64,000 nt of DNA from NCBI RefSeq assembly GCF_004342885.1, contig NZ_SMAB01000008.1, positions 1-64,000 of the forward strand, given 5' to 3'. Made by a program: the position numbers and the translations under genes. This document shows positions 54,972 through 63,724 of the stretch, one piece after another. The notes beneath the pieces are model-generated. The model was not told the origin of the DNA and made no database searches. It saw only the letters and a program-made list of their open reading frames with translations. Position 1 is the stretch's first letter. Each line of letters starts with the position of its first letter. This DNA is from Tepidibacillus fermentans. GTDB lineage: Bacteria; Bacillota; Bacilli; Tepidibacillales; Tepidibacillaceae.

Positions 54972-56220
54972 GATATACAAAATCAAACAGACTTTTGCCA
55001 ATCAACCTATTGTAAAGGATATTGAAGAAACGATTATTAAAGAAGTAGACTATGTGATGAATCAAAGTCAACTACCAGTAGGATCAAGCATTGCAATTCC
55101 TGCTGGTAGTAGAGGGATATCCAATATTGTCATCATTTTAAAAACGATCGTTACAAAATTAAAGGGGATGGGGTATCACCCTTTCCTTTTTTCTGCAATG
55201 GGTAGTCATGGCGGAGGTACAAGTGAAGGGCAAAAAAGTATATTAGAAAGTCTTGGTATTACAGAAGACGTGATGAAATGTCCAGTTATCTCCTCTTCAG
55301 AGGTAGTTCAACTTGGAAATACAGATCAGGAGATAACAGGGCTACCTGTATATATAGCCAAAGAAGCAGTAAAAGCAGACGGAATACTTGTCGTTAATCG
55401 AATAAAAGCCCATACTTCTTTTACAGGAACATATGAAAGTGGATTACTCAAGATGATGGCAGTAGGGATGGGAAGAGCAAAGGGAGCATCAATGGTTCAT
55501 TCATTGGGTGCGGAGTATCTTGCTAAGTCCATTCCTTCGATTGCCAAAAAGATGATAGAATTAGCCCCGATTATTGGGGGTATTGGGATTATAGAAAATG
55601 CGTTCGAAGAAACAGCAATGATAAAAGGTTTATCTAAAAATGAGATTTTAAAAGAAGAAAAGAAACTGTTACAAATAGCAAAATCCTATATGCCTAAACT
55701 TCCAGTAAAAGATATTGATTTAGCCATTATTTTACAGATGGGCAAGAACTATAGCGGTACAGGAATGGATACGAATGTCATTGGTAGACTTCGGATCGAA
55801 GGAGTACCAGAACCTACTCATACGAATATCCGCTATCTTGCTGTTTTAGATTTATCTGAAGAATCTCATGGGAATGCAACTGGTATTGGTTTAGCTGATT
55901 TTACAACAGAAAAGTTAGTGAGAAAAATCGATAAACAGGCAACCTATCTAAATTGCATGACAAGCGGTTTTGTTACTAGAGCTGCAATACCTATGACTTT
56001 CCCGGATGATAAGACATTATTTGAAGGGATTGCAAAAGTATTTAAACGAGATGATTTATCATTTTTAAAAATCGTCATTATAAAAAATACCTTACAAATT
56101 GATGAATTATGGGTTTCGGAAGCAATATTTCAAACTTTGAAAGGAGAAAGAAATATTGAATTACTGGAAGGTCCCCTAAGTATAAAGTTCGACGAAACGA
56201 ATTCGATCATCTTAAATTAA
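54955..56220 (+). CDS. LarA-like nickel-dependent racemase-family protein (DUF2088)
   Basis: This 421-residue protein resembles the LarA/DUF2088 family of 2-hydroxyacid racemases and epimerases. The N-terminal domain has IAIPAGSRGISNI and SAMGSHGGGTSEGQ. VNRIKAHTSFTGTYESGLLK supplies a Lys-His region like the nickel-pincer lysine, and a divergent C-terminal domain follows. LarA interconverts L- and D-lactate using a nickel-pincer nucleotide made by LarB, LarC and LarE, none of which is in this window. ATG 54955 follows AGAGGTG. The downstream D-2-hydroxyacid oxidase genes make stereo-inversion of an imported acid plausible. Confidence 0.75.
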   Translation: MNTWPKIYKIKQTFANQPIVKDIEETIIKEVDYVMNQSQLPVGSSIAIPAGSRGISNIVIILKTIVTKLKGMGYHPFLFSAMGSHGGGTSEGQKSILESLGITEDVMKCPVISSSEVVQLGNTDQEITGLPVYIAKEAVKADGILVVNRIKAHTSFTGTYESGLLKMMAVGMGRAKGASMVHSLGAEYLAKSIPSIAKKMIELAPIIGGIGIIENAFEETAMIKGLSKNEILKEEKKLLQIAKSYMPKLPVKDIDLAIILQMGKNYSGTGMDTNVIGRLRIEGVPEPTHTNIRYLAVLDLSEESHGNATGIGLADFTTEKLVRKIDKQATYLNCMTSGFVTRAAIPMTFPDDKTLFEGIAKVFKRDDLSFLKIVIIKNTLQIDELWVSEAIFQTLKGERNIELLEGPLSIKFDETNSIILN

Positions 56221-56283
56221 AAGTAAAGAGTAAGCAGTGGTGAGGAATGTCTTTATGCAAGGCAATTTTGGGAGGGGATAATA

Positions 56284-57690
56284 ATGGAAAATAGAGTAAT
56301 AGAGGAGATCAAGAGATTAATACCCGATCCGAAAAGAGTCATGACCGATATTTCCGACTTATATAGTTATTCTTATGATGCTTCTTTTGGCACGTATTTA
56401 CCAGATATCGTTGTTCAGCCGAAAAGTACAGAGGAAATTGTTCGTCTCGTCCAATTAGCCAATCAAGAGAAGTTCCCTATTTACCCTCGAGGACAAGCAA
56501 CGGGTTTAAGCGGTGGGTCTTTGCCAGTCAAAGGGGGGCTTGTTCTTGATTTATCGAAAATGAACCAAACCCTGATTATCGATCCTGATAATTTAGTGGC
56601 AATCGTCTCCCCTGGAGTCTTAACAGCAGATATTCATAAAGCGGCCGAACAATATGGTTTGATGTACCCGCCTGATCCCAGCAGTTCCAATGTCTCAACA
56701 ATTGGCGGTAACTTAGCGGAAAATTCGGGTGGCCCAAAGGGATTAAAATATGGAGTAACCAAAGATTATGTAATTGGACTTGAAGTAGTAACCCCTGAAG
56801 GGAAAGTGATTCGTACAGGTGGGAAAACGGTGAAAAACGTTACGGGGTACGATTTAACCAAGCTGATTGTTGGTTCAGAAGGTACACTTGGGATTATCAC
56901 CGAAGCCATCCTACGATTAATCCCCAAACCACCAGCGACAGAAACAGCGATGGTCATTTTTGACGATATTGTCGATTCAGGTCGAGCGATTTCGAAAATA
57001 TTAACAAGTGGTATTTTACCTTCCAAATTAGAATTAATGGATCAGGCATCCATTCAAGCTGTTGAAGACTATGAACCTGTAGGCCTTCCCCGTGACGCTG
57101 AAGCGATTCTCCTTGTAGAAGTAGACGGGCACCCTTTAGCAGCGAAAGATGAAATTGAAAAAGTAAAAGCAATTTGCATAGGGCTTGGAGCGAGAGAAGT
57201 GAAAATCGCCACGACCAAAGAAGAACGTGAAGAACTATGGCGGGCGAGAAAACTGGTTTCTCCAGCAATTGTAAAAATTAAACCAACCAAAATTTCTGAA
57301 GATGCAACGGTTCCAAGAAGCAAAATTCCAGAGATGTTTAAACGGTTAAAAGAAATTAAAGAAAAATATCAGCTTCATCTTGTGATTTTTGGCCATGCTG
57401 GTGATGGGAATCTTCATCCCAATATTATTACGAATAAATTAGATAAAGAAGAAATGAAACGGGTAGAAAAAGCCGTAGAAGAAATCTTTCGTGCCACAAT
57501 TGAACTTGGGGGAACACTCTCAGGTGAACATGGTATTGGAACCATGAAGGCTCCCTTTATGGAAATGGAATTAGGTGAAGTCGGTTTAGTGATGATGAAA
57601 CGGATTAAAGAAGCATGGGATCCCAACAACATTCTTAATCCAGGTAAGATTTTTCCTGAACCTGGACAAAAGTTGGTGTTAAGTGAATGA
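56284..57690 (+). CDS. glcD: Glycolate/D-lactate oxidase FAD subunit (GlcD family)
   Basis: This 468-residue FAD-linked oxidase has the PCMH flavin fold with YPRGQATGLSGGSLPVKGGL and NLAENSGGPKGLKYGVTKDY. KTVKNVTGYDLTKLIVGSEG and a C-terminal FAD-oxidase domain with FGHAGDGNLHPNI and SGEHGIGTMKAPF follow. GlcD-type proteins oxidise glycolate, D-lactate or other 2-hydroxyacids, passing electrons to an iron-sulphur subunit. The start follows GGAGGGG. It overlaps the glcF start by four bases (ATGA). Confidence 0.92.
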   Translation: MENRVIEEIKRLIPDPKRVMTDISDLYSYSYDASFGTYLPDIVVQPKSTEEIVRLVQLANQEKFPIYPRGQATGLSGGSLPVKGGLVLDLSKMNQTLIIDPDNLVAIVSPGVLTADIHKAAEQYGLMYPPDPSSSNVSTIGGNLAENSGGPKGLKYGVTKDYVIGLEVVTPEGKVIRTGGKTVKNVTGYDLTKLIVGSEGTLGIITEAILRLIPKPPATETAMVIFDDIVDSGRAISKILTSGILPSKLELMDQASIQAVEDYEPVGLPRDAEAILLVEVDGHPLAAKDEIEKVKAICIGLGAREVKIATTKEEREELWRARKLVSPAIVKIKPTKISEDATVPRSKIPEMFKRLKEIKEKYQLHLVIFGHAGDGNLHPNIITNKLDKEEMKRVEKAVEEIFRATIELGGTLSGEHGIGTMKAPFMEMELGEVGLVMMKRIKEAWDPNNILNPGKIFPEPGQKLVLSE

Positions 57691-58985
57691 TTCCACTTAC
57701 TGAATTGCAGAAAGAGTTGCGTTATGATTTAACCAATGCCTGTGTTCAATGTGGGTATTGTTTACCGGTTTGTCCCACATACATGACGATGGAAAGAGAA
57801 ACTCAATCTCCACGGGGTAGAATTAATCTTGTCAAAATGGTGGCAGAGGGACGAATTGAAAATATTAGCCAAATTATGGAACCGCTTGAGCTATGTGTGG
57901 GTTGTCGTGCTTGTGAGACGGCCTGTCCAACAGGAGTTCAATATGGAAAAATTCATGAAGCCGCTAAAAATGCTCTGGCCAAACACAAGAAATATTCACC
58001 AACAGTAAAAATGATTCGAAATGTCTTATTTAAAAAGGTATTTCCTAAACAAAAAGTGATGGTCTCATTGGGTAATTTGATTTGGCTTTATCAAAAATCG
58101 GGACTGCAAAAGGTGTTGCAAAAAACCCAAATATTAGACCGATTTCCCAATCATTTAGGCGAATTCGAAAGAACGCTTCCACCATTGCCATCGATCAAGG
58201 AAAGAAAAATGGTAGGAAAACATATCTTACCAGAGCAAAAACCAAAGTTAAAGGTAGCCTTCTTTCAAGGATGTGTCATGGAAGGGATTTACCAACGAAT
58301 TAATCGTTACACGATCGAATTATTAAAATTAGCAGGAGTAGAAGTGATTATTCCTAAAAAACAAACCTGTTGTGGAGCTTTACATGCTCACTCTGGCGAG
58401 CATAATCAGGCAATAGAATTGGCAAAACAGAATATTGATGTTTTTTCCCAACTTGATGTGGACTACATTGTGAATAATGCCGGAGGTTGTGGAGCAGCCT
58501 TAGTCGAATATGACCATTTATTAGAAAATGACCCTGATTATAAAGAAAAAGCGAAAGTGTTTGTCTCAAAAGTACGAGATATTAGTCAAATCTTAGTAGA
58601 AGCAGGGAATTTACCATTACAATATCCAATCAATGAAACTGTAACCTATCAGAGGTCTTGTCATATGACCAATGTACAGAAAGTAAAAGATGAGCCTTTA
58701 CAGTTAATCCAATCAATTCCAGGCTTAAAATTGGTAGAAATGGAAAGACCCAATATGTGCTGTGGTTCAGGAGGAATCTATAATCTGATTCATTATGAAG
58801 AATCGATGAAAATTCTTTCATTAAAAATGGACACGGTAATAGATACACATGCTACTACAATAATCACAACGAATCCAGGCTGTTTAATCCAGATGCAAAA
58901 AGGAATTTTAAATGAAGGATTAAAAGGGAAAGTTCGTGCGGTCCATTTAGTAGAGCTGCTTGCTGAATCTGCAGGGATTGAATAG
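57687..58985 (+). CDS. glcF: Glycolate/2-hydroxyacid oxidase iron-sulphur subunit (GlcF family)
   Basis: This 432-residue protein has two 4Fe-4S motifs near the N-terminus, CVQCGYCLPVCPTY and CVGCRACETACPTG. Two CCG domains follow, with CCGALHAHSGE and CCGSGGIYN, as in GlcF, LutA and heterodisulfide-reductase-like subunits. It should accept electrons from GlcD and hand them to the membrane quinone pool. It is the last gene of the operon. Full repeat copy E starts one base after its TAG stop. Confidence 0.93.
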   Translation: MIPLTELQKELRYDLTNACVQCGYCLPVCPTYMTMERETQSPRGRINLVKMVAEGRIENISQIMEPLELCVGCRACETACPTGVQYGKIHEAAKNALAKHKKYSPTVKMIRNVLFKKVFPKQKVMVSLGNLIWLYQKSGLQKVLQKTQILDRFPNHLGEFERTLPPLPSIKERKMVGKHILPEQKPKLKVAFFQGCVMEGIYQRINRYTIELLKLAGVEVIIPKKQTCCGALHAHSGEHNQAIELAKQNIDVFSQLDVDYIVNNAGGCGAALVEYDHLLENDPDYKEKAKVFVSKVRDISQILVEAGNLPLQYPINETVTYQRSCHMTNVQKVKDEPLQLIQSIPGLKLVEMERPNMCCGSGGIYNLIHYEESMKILSLKMDTVIDTHATTIITTNPGCLIQMQKGILNEGLKGKVRAVHLVELLAESAGIE

Positions 58986-58986
58986 T

Positions 58987-59087
58987 GGCTTGTACGTTCT
59001 AACGCTGCTCCTAACCTTACGGCTTTCCGTAAATAAGGTCGGTGGGAAAGCTCGCTCTAAAGAATCAGCTTATAGAACATACAAGCC
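58987..59087 (+). repeat. Palindromic repeat, full copy E (about 101 bp, inverted relative to D)
   Basis: The ends are GGCTTGTACGTTCTA (58987-59001) and TAGAACATACAAGCC (59073-59087). Its reverse complement follows copy D: TTCTATAAGCTG, GAGCGAGCTTTCCCAC, GGAAAGCCG and GGAGCAGCGTT, with differences in the loops. It begins one base after the glcF stop. Confidence 0.85.
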
Positions 59088-59104
59088 AAGAACACGGAAA
59101 TGTG

Positions 59105-59148
59105 GGTTTGTATATTCCATAAGAGCGTTGGAATATACAAACCTATTT
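59105..59148. repeat. Palindromic repeat, short copy F (terminator-like)
   Basis: GGTTTGTATATTCCA (59105-59119) and TGGAATATACAAACC (59129-59143) are perfect 15-bp arms with a nine-base loop, followed by TATTTTG. It lies 17 bases after copy E, between two convergent genes. Confidence 0.8.
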
Positions 59149-59150
59149 TG

Positions 59151-59951
59151 CTACCATTTTACATTTAACATTGACTGTAAGATGTGAACTGCTTGCCACC
59201 AAGGAAGATTTGGACTCTGAAATTCTTCTTTAAGAATATGATCGATATCTCGATCATCCAGTTCTATTTCTTCAATCCCTGAGGGCGTTCTCTCAATGAA
59301 AGTTTTATTTTTCAATGTAATATGGCGTTTTTCTTCTATTTTGTTCAGATATAGATTTTGCATGAAGCGATTTTTTTGATCATAGGATTTTTCGAGAAAA
59401 GGGATGATTTCTTCCCAAGTAAGAGGTTCAGGATATAATACCTTTTTTTGTGTGATCTCACCAAACATTTTTCTCGTCAGTCTCCAACGTTCAATCGTAG
59501 GGTCATAATCATAAATCACTTCATCCCCTAAGTAAGTTTGCTGATAAGGTTCGTTCAAGCGATAGGGCCTGAGAAAAGGATAATTAAATCCTACATCAAT
59601 GAGATATGATTGATCTAAATCGACTTGAATCACAACATGGTTTGGATCAAAGAAACGAAACGACGTCTGAAACCCTAATTGATCAAGAAGTTGTTCTAAA
59701 CTGTAGGTTTGATAAAAACAATTGCCACCAGATTTCCATTGATAGAGTCGATCAACAAAAGTTTCAACTGGTGGAACCCATTGTTGCTCTTGTAATACTT
59801 TAGGATATTGAATGATTTTCGTTATATTCTCAAAGGGTATCCGTCTTAAATGGGATTGGTAGATTGCATGTAAATAAGAATATGTTGGTTGTTGGACAGG
59901 TAATTGTAAATATTGTAAGTATGAATAAACCCATTGTGGTAGTATTGTCAA
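59151..59951 (-). CDS. Arylamine N-acetyltransferase family protein
   Basis: This 266-residue protein has the NAT catalytic triad in its usual order: Cys in KSGGNCFYQTY, His in FDPNHVVIQVD and Asp in LIDVGFNYPFL, plus HLRRIPFENITK near the N-terminus. NATs transfer acetyl from acetyl-CoA to arylamines or hydrazines; the natural substrate is not known. I prefer a TTG start at 59951, eight bases after GGGAGG. An ATG at 59981 is possible but has no ribosome site and overlaps the previous gene. Confidence 0.8.
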   Translation of the reverse strand: MTILPQWVYSYLQYLQLPVQQPTYSYLHAIYQSHLRRIPFENITKIIQYPKVLQEQQWVPPVETFVDRLYQWKSGGNCFYQTYSLEQLLDQLGFQTSFRFFDPNHVVIQVDLDQSYLIDVGFNYPFLRPYRLNEPYQQTYLGDEVIYDYDPTIERWRLTRKMFGEITQKKVLYPEPLTWEEIIPFLEKSYDQKNRFMQNLYLNKIEEKRHITLKNKTFIERTPSGIEEIELDDRDIDHILKEEFQSPNLPWWQAVHILQSMLNVKW

Positions 59952-59964
59952 TGGTGATTCCTCC

Positions 59965-60609
59965 CTAAGAGACCTCTCCATTTTTCATTTCTTGTTTAAT
60001 TGTATCTTCAATATCTTTTAATTGCTTTTCATAAAAAATTTCCCATTCCACTCGTTGTGGCCCAGGTAATAAAGTTACTGTAAGATCAATGTCTACCTGC
60101 CGTAATTGATTCTGTTTCCATTTTAGATAGCTATAATACAAAAGTCTTGTTTCAAAAAGTGGGTATTCAAACCCTTTTGATATTAACTGAATTTGGGTTT
60201 GTTCATCTTTTTCTTTTAATTCGGGTATATGATGAAAGATATCTTCTAACCGTGAGAATGAACGTAGGAGGTTAGAAGGGACGTGCAAAGAATCAGACTC
60301 TGGATTGAAAAATGATTTGAAATAGGTTTCACTGGCAACTGGCATATAAGAATGGTAATCTTCGATCTGGAATTTTATACCACGTTCCAATGCTTTCGTT
60401 ACCGCTTTATCTAAAGAATGAAAAAAAGTACTGTCATCTACATGCTGATATAAGGGCTTTATTCGATATAGTAGATTCATATAATAGTATTTTAGGTTCA
60501 TAAATGCATCTTGATTACCTTGAAGTGTTTGTTTCCATAGTTGGTTTAGTTCCAAATTCGAATAATTAGACTTTTCTTTCATGCGTTGTTCCATTGCCTT
60601 TATATCCAT
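59965..60609 (-). CDS. Hypothetical protein, helical
   Basis: This 214-residue protein is mostly helical, with no membrane segment. Its N-terminal LELNQLWKQTLQGNQDAFMN, then LKYYYMNLLYRIKPLYQHVD, faintly recalls the start of region 2 of sigma-70-type factors, but the rest does not, and I assign no function. The ATG at 60609 follows GAGG. It sits 13 bases before the TTG of the acetyltransferase gene, so the two form an operon. Confidence 0.6.
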   Translation of the reverse strand: MDIKAMEQRMKEKSNYSNLELNQLWKQTLQGNQDAFMNLKYYYMNLLYRIKPLYQHVDDSTFFHSLDKAVTKALERGIKFQIEDYHSYMPVASETYFKSFFNPESDSLHVPSNLLRSFSRLEDIFHHIPELKEKDEQTQIQLISKGFEYPLFETRLLYYSYLKWKQNQLRQVDIDLTVTLLPGPQRVEWEIFYEKQLKDIEDTIKQEMKNGEVS

Positions 60610-60707
60610 CGTCAAACCTCATTTCCAATAACAGATCTTTTTATTTTCTTTCAAAATATTATAGCAGAACTCCCACGATTATGACATGTTAGGCGCAAAA
60701 TGGTTTA

Positions 60708-60741
60708 ATAAAAAAAGAGTGCCCCCAAATTGGAAGCACTC
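60708..60741 (-). terminator. Rho-independent terminator of the AGCS symporter gene
   Basis: On the minus strand GAGTGC and GCACTC pair, followed by seven or more T residues, 13 bases beyond the symporter stop. Confidence 0.8.
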
Positions 60742-60753
60742 AGAAAAAGGGGG

Positions 60754-62118
60754 TTAACCCAAGATTGAGTTCTGTTTTTGCCTTTCGATTCTTCGTTGTT
60801 CTTGGAATCGTTTCGTTTCGGCGACAATCACTCCACTTAAACCAATAAGACCAATTAAGTTAGGAATCGCCATCATTCCATTCATGACATCAGCAATATC
60901 CCAAACCGTATTTAATTCAATAGTAGTACCAACAAAGACAGCAATGGTAAATATTAAACGATAGAAAAAGATTGATTTGGTACCAAAAAGGTATTCGAAA
61001 CTTTTTTCACCATAATATGCCCAACCTATAATCGTAGAATAAGCAAAAAGAATAATTCCGATGGAAACAATCCATTGACCAATATGAGGTAAGAACATTT
61101 CAAACGCTCTAACCGTTATTTCGGCGGCTTGAGGATTCTTAAGATCTACGCCAGAATAGAGGCCACTCATCACTAAGACTAAACCAGTAATGGAAGCTAC
61201 AACAATCGTATCTAAGAATGTACCTGTCATCGATACAAGAGCTTGACGCCCAGGCATATCTGTTTTGGCTGCAGCAGCAGCAATTGGTGCAGATCCGAGA
61301 CCAGCTTCGTTTGAAAATACCCCCCTTGCTACCCCGTAGCGGATAACTGTACCTAAAGCTCCACCGGCAGCAGCCTTACCAGAAAAAGCATTACCAAAGA
61401 TAAGAATTAAAGTTTCTGGGACTTTATCTAAATTCATGAGAATGATAATGATGCCACCAGCTACATAGAATAAAGCCATTACTGGAACTAAAAAAGAGCT
61501 TACTTTACCAATACTTTGTATTCCGCCGAGTAAGACAAAGCCAGTAAAAAGAGCAAGTATAAGTCCTGTTACCCAAGGAGTCACACCCATTGATTCTTTT
61601 ACAGCATAGGCAACAGAATTCGACTGCACCATATTACCAATTCCAAAAGCTGCTATAGAAGCAAATATTGCAAATAAGATACCCAACCATTTCCAACCAA
61701 GACCCTTTTCAATGTAGTACATGGGTCCTCCTGCCATTTCTCCTCTAGCATCTACGGTACGATATTTGACTGCAAGAATCGCTTCAGAATATTTGGTAGC
61801 CATACCAAATAAGGCAGTCATCCACATCCAAAAAACGGCACCTGGCCCACCAAAAATAACAGCCGTTGCTACACCGGCAATATTACCTGTACCAATAGTT
61901 GCCGCTAACGCGGTCATTAAGGCAGCAAAGTGAGAAATATCTCCCTCTGATGAATGATCTTGATCTTTGGAGAATGCAAGCTTTAATGCGTATGGGAGCT
62001 GGTGAAATTGCAAAAATTTTAAACGAATTGTAAGAAAAAGTCCTGTACCAACGATAAGTATCAACATTGGTGGGCCCCAAACAAAATCACTAATCTTTCC
62101 AATTAAATCATTAAACAT
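60754..62118 (-). CDS. Alanine/glycine:cation symporter (AGCS family)
   Basis: This 454-residue membrane protein matches the AGCS (AlsT/DagA) family. Its stretches include FAALMTALAATIGTGNIAGV, IFGGPGAVFWMWMTALFGMA, GVFSNEAGLGSAPIAAAAA and GTFLDTIVVASITGLVLVMS. It imports alanine or glycine with sodium or protons. ATG 62118 follows AAGAGG. It is a single-gene transcript divergent from the rRNA methyltransferase gene; the 226 bases between them are AT-rich, and I saw no riboswitch. Confidence 0.95.
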   Translation of the reverse strand: MFNDLIGKISDFVWGPPMLILIVGTGLFLTIRLKFLQFHQLPYALKLAFSKDQDHSSEGDISHFAALMTALAATIGTGNIAGVATAVIFGGPGAVFWMWMTALFGMATKYSEAILAVKYRTVDARGEMAGGPMYYIEKGLGWKWLGILFAIFASIAAFGIGNMVQSNSVAYAVKESMGVTPWVTGLILALFTGFVLLGGIQSIGKVSSFLVPVMALFYVAGGIIIILMNLDKVPETLILIFGNAFSGKAAAGGALGTVIRYGVARGVFSNEAGLGSAPIAAAAAKTDMPGRQALVSMTGTFLDTIVVASITGLVLVMSGLYSGVDLKNPQAAEITVRAFEMFLPHIGQWIVSIGIILFAYSTIIGWAYYGEKSFEYLFGTKSIFFYRLIFTIAVFVGTTIELNTVWDIADVMNGMMAIPNLIGLIGLSGVIVAETKRFQEQRRIERQKQNSILG

Positions 62119-62344
62119 TCCTTTTACCTCTTTTCATTTTCCGAAAAATTTAACTATTATTTTTTATTCAGTTTACCTGAAAATTGCTCGTTCGTAAATA
62201 GATAACAGCTTTAAAAGATAAATGTTTTACAGCGTAAAAGTAAAAGTGGTGTCTTAGATGATTTGTTTAATAAATTGTGCTAAATTTAGAGATGCTTAAT
62301 ATTAAAACATGAACATAAAATGATCGAAATGGAGCAATAAAAAG

Positions 62345-63724
62345 ATGAAGCAAAAAATAAAAACTTCGTTTCATATTGGTCAAGTAGTTGAAGTGGAAAT
62401 TAAAAAAATTGGGATTAATGGTGAAGGAGTTGGTTACATAAATCGCCAAGTCCTATTTGTGCCAGGAGCATTGCCTACGGAGATTGTGGTAGCAAAAATA
62501 GAAAAGGTTGAAAAAAACTTCGTGATAGCGAAACTGATCAAAATTAAAAAAAGGTCAAAACAAAGAATAAAACCCCTTTGCTCAGTATACGAACAATGTG
62601 GAGGATGTACGCTGCAACATTTAGACTATGAAGGTCAATTAGATGCAAAGCGAGAACTAGTGCGGGAAGCGGTTGAAAAATATGCAAACCTTAAAGAAGT
62701 GGAGATTCGGCCAACGATCGGAATGGACAATCCTTGGGATTATCGTAATAAGGCTCAACTTCCTTTACGAGAAATCAAAGGAAAAGTATTGACTGGTTTA
62801 TATGAGATGGGGAGTCACCGATTAGTAGACATTAGTTCTTGCCCCATCCAACATCCTAAAGTCAACGAAATGATCCAAGTAGCAAGAGATGTGATCCAAG
62901 AATTAGGAATCCCTATTTATGATGAACGAAAACGAAAAGGGATCATCAAACACCTCGTGGCAAGGGTAGGCTTTGAAACCGAAGAAGCTCAACTCACCCT
63001 GATTACAGCCACGGAGGAAATTCCAAGGATTAAAGAACTGATTCTTGAATTGCGCTACCGTCTGCCTTATCTAAAAAGTATTATGCAAAATATCAATCCG
63101 TTAAAGACATCGATTATTTTTGGCAATAAGACAAAAATTCTTTGGGGAGAAGAAAGAATCATTGAAAGATTAAATGAGATTGAATTCTCCTTATCACCAA
63201 GAGCCTTCTTCCAACTTAACCCAGAACAAACGGTGAAACTCTATACGGAAGTAGAAAAAGCCGCTGCATTAACAGGAAACGAAGTGGTTATCGATGCTTA
63301 TTGTGGAGTAGGTACCATTGGTTTATGGTTGGCCAAGTCAGCCAAAGAGGTTCATGGAATGGACATTATTAAAGAAGCAATAGAAGATGCGAGAAAGAAT
63401 GCAGAAGCTGGTGGTTACACCAATGTAAAGTACACCTTAGGAAAAGCAGAAGAAATACTCCCAAAATGGGTGAATAACGGCTTTCAAATCGATGTATTAA
63501 TTGTCGATCCTCCAAGAACAGGACTCGATTCCAAATTACTTGAGACGATTCTCCAAGTGAAACCAAAGCGCTTCATCTATGTTTCTTGCAATCCTTCTAC
63601 ATTGGGAAAAGATCTGGCGATCCTGTTAAAAGGAGGCTATCAAGTCGAATATATTCAACCGATCGATATGTTCCCACAAACGAGCCATGTGGAGAGTGTG
63701 GCGAAGATCGTTTTGACAGGGTAA
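62345..63724 (+). CDS. rlmCD: 23S rRNA (uracil-C5)-methyltransferase, RlmD/RlmCD family
   Basis: This 459-residue enzyme has an N-terminal TRAM RNA-binding domain (about 8-66), the iron-sulphur cysteines in PLCSVYEQCGGCTLQHLDY, and a Rossmann methyltransferase domain with DAYCGVGTIGLWLAKSA. The catalytic region reads VDPPRTGLD and YVSCNPSTLGKDL, where the nucleophile Cys sits in the SCNP motif. In Bacillus one such enzyme makes both m5U747 and m5U1939. The ATG follows a weak GGAG site. It ends 270 bases before the window edge. Confidence 0.94.
   Translation: MKQKIKTSFHIGQVVEVEIKKIGINGEGVGYINRQVLFVPGALPTEIVVAKIEKVEKNFVIAKLIKIKKRSKQRIKPLCSVYEQCGGCTLQHLDYEGQLDAKRELVREAVEKYANLKEVEIRPTIGMDNPWDYRNKAQLPLREIKGKVLTGLYEMGSHRLVDISSCPIQHPKVNEMIQVARDVIQELGIPIYDERKRKGIIKHLVARVGFETEEAQLTLITATEEIPRIKELILELRYRLPYLKSIMQNINPLKTSIIFGNKTKILWGEERIIERLNEIEFSLSPRAFFQLNPEQTVKLYTEVEKAAALTGNEVVIDAYCGVGTIGLWLAKSAKEVHGMDIIKEAIEDARKNAEAGGYTNVKYTLGKAEEILPKWVNNGFQIDVLIVDPPRTGLDSKLLETILQVKPKRFIYVSCNPSTLGKDLAILLKGGYQVEYIQPIDMFPQTSHVESVAKIVLTG

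Noticed and set aside
56766-57323. Three overlapping minus-strand frames in glcD
   Set aside because: The plus-strand GlcD carries all expected motifs across this region; the minus frames are composition artefacts.
59965-60609. A divergent sigma factor
   Set aside because: The N-terminal resemblance to region 2 is faint, and no region 4 helix-turn-helix can be seen, so it is left as hypothetical.
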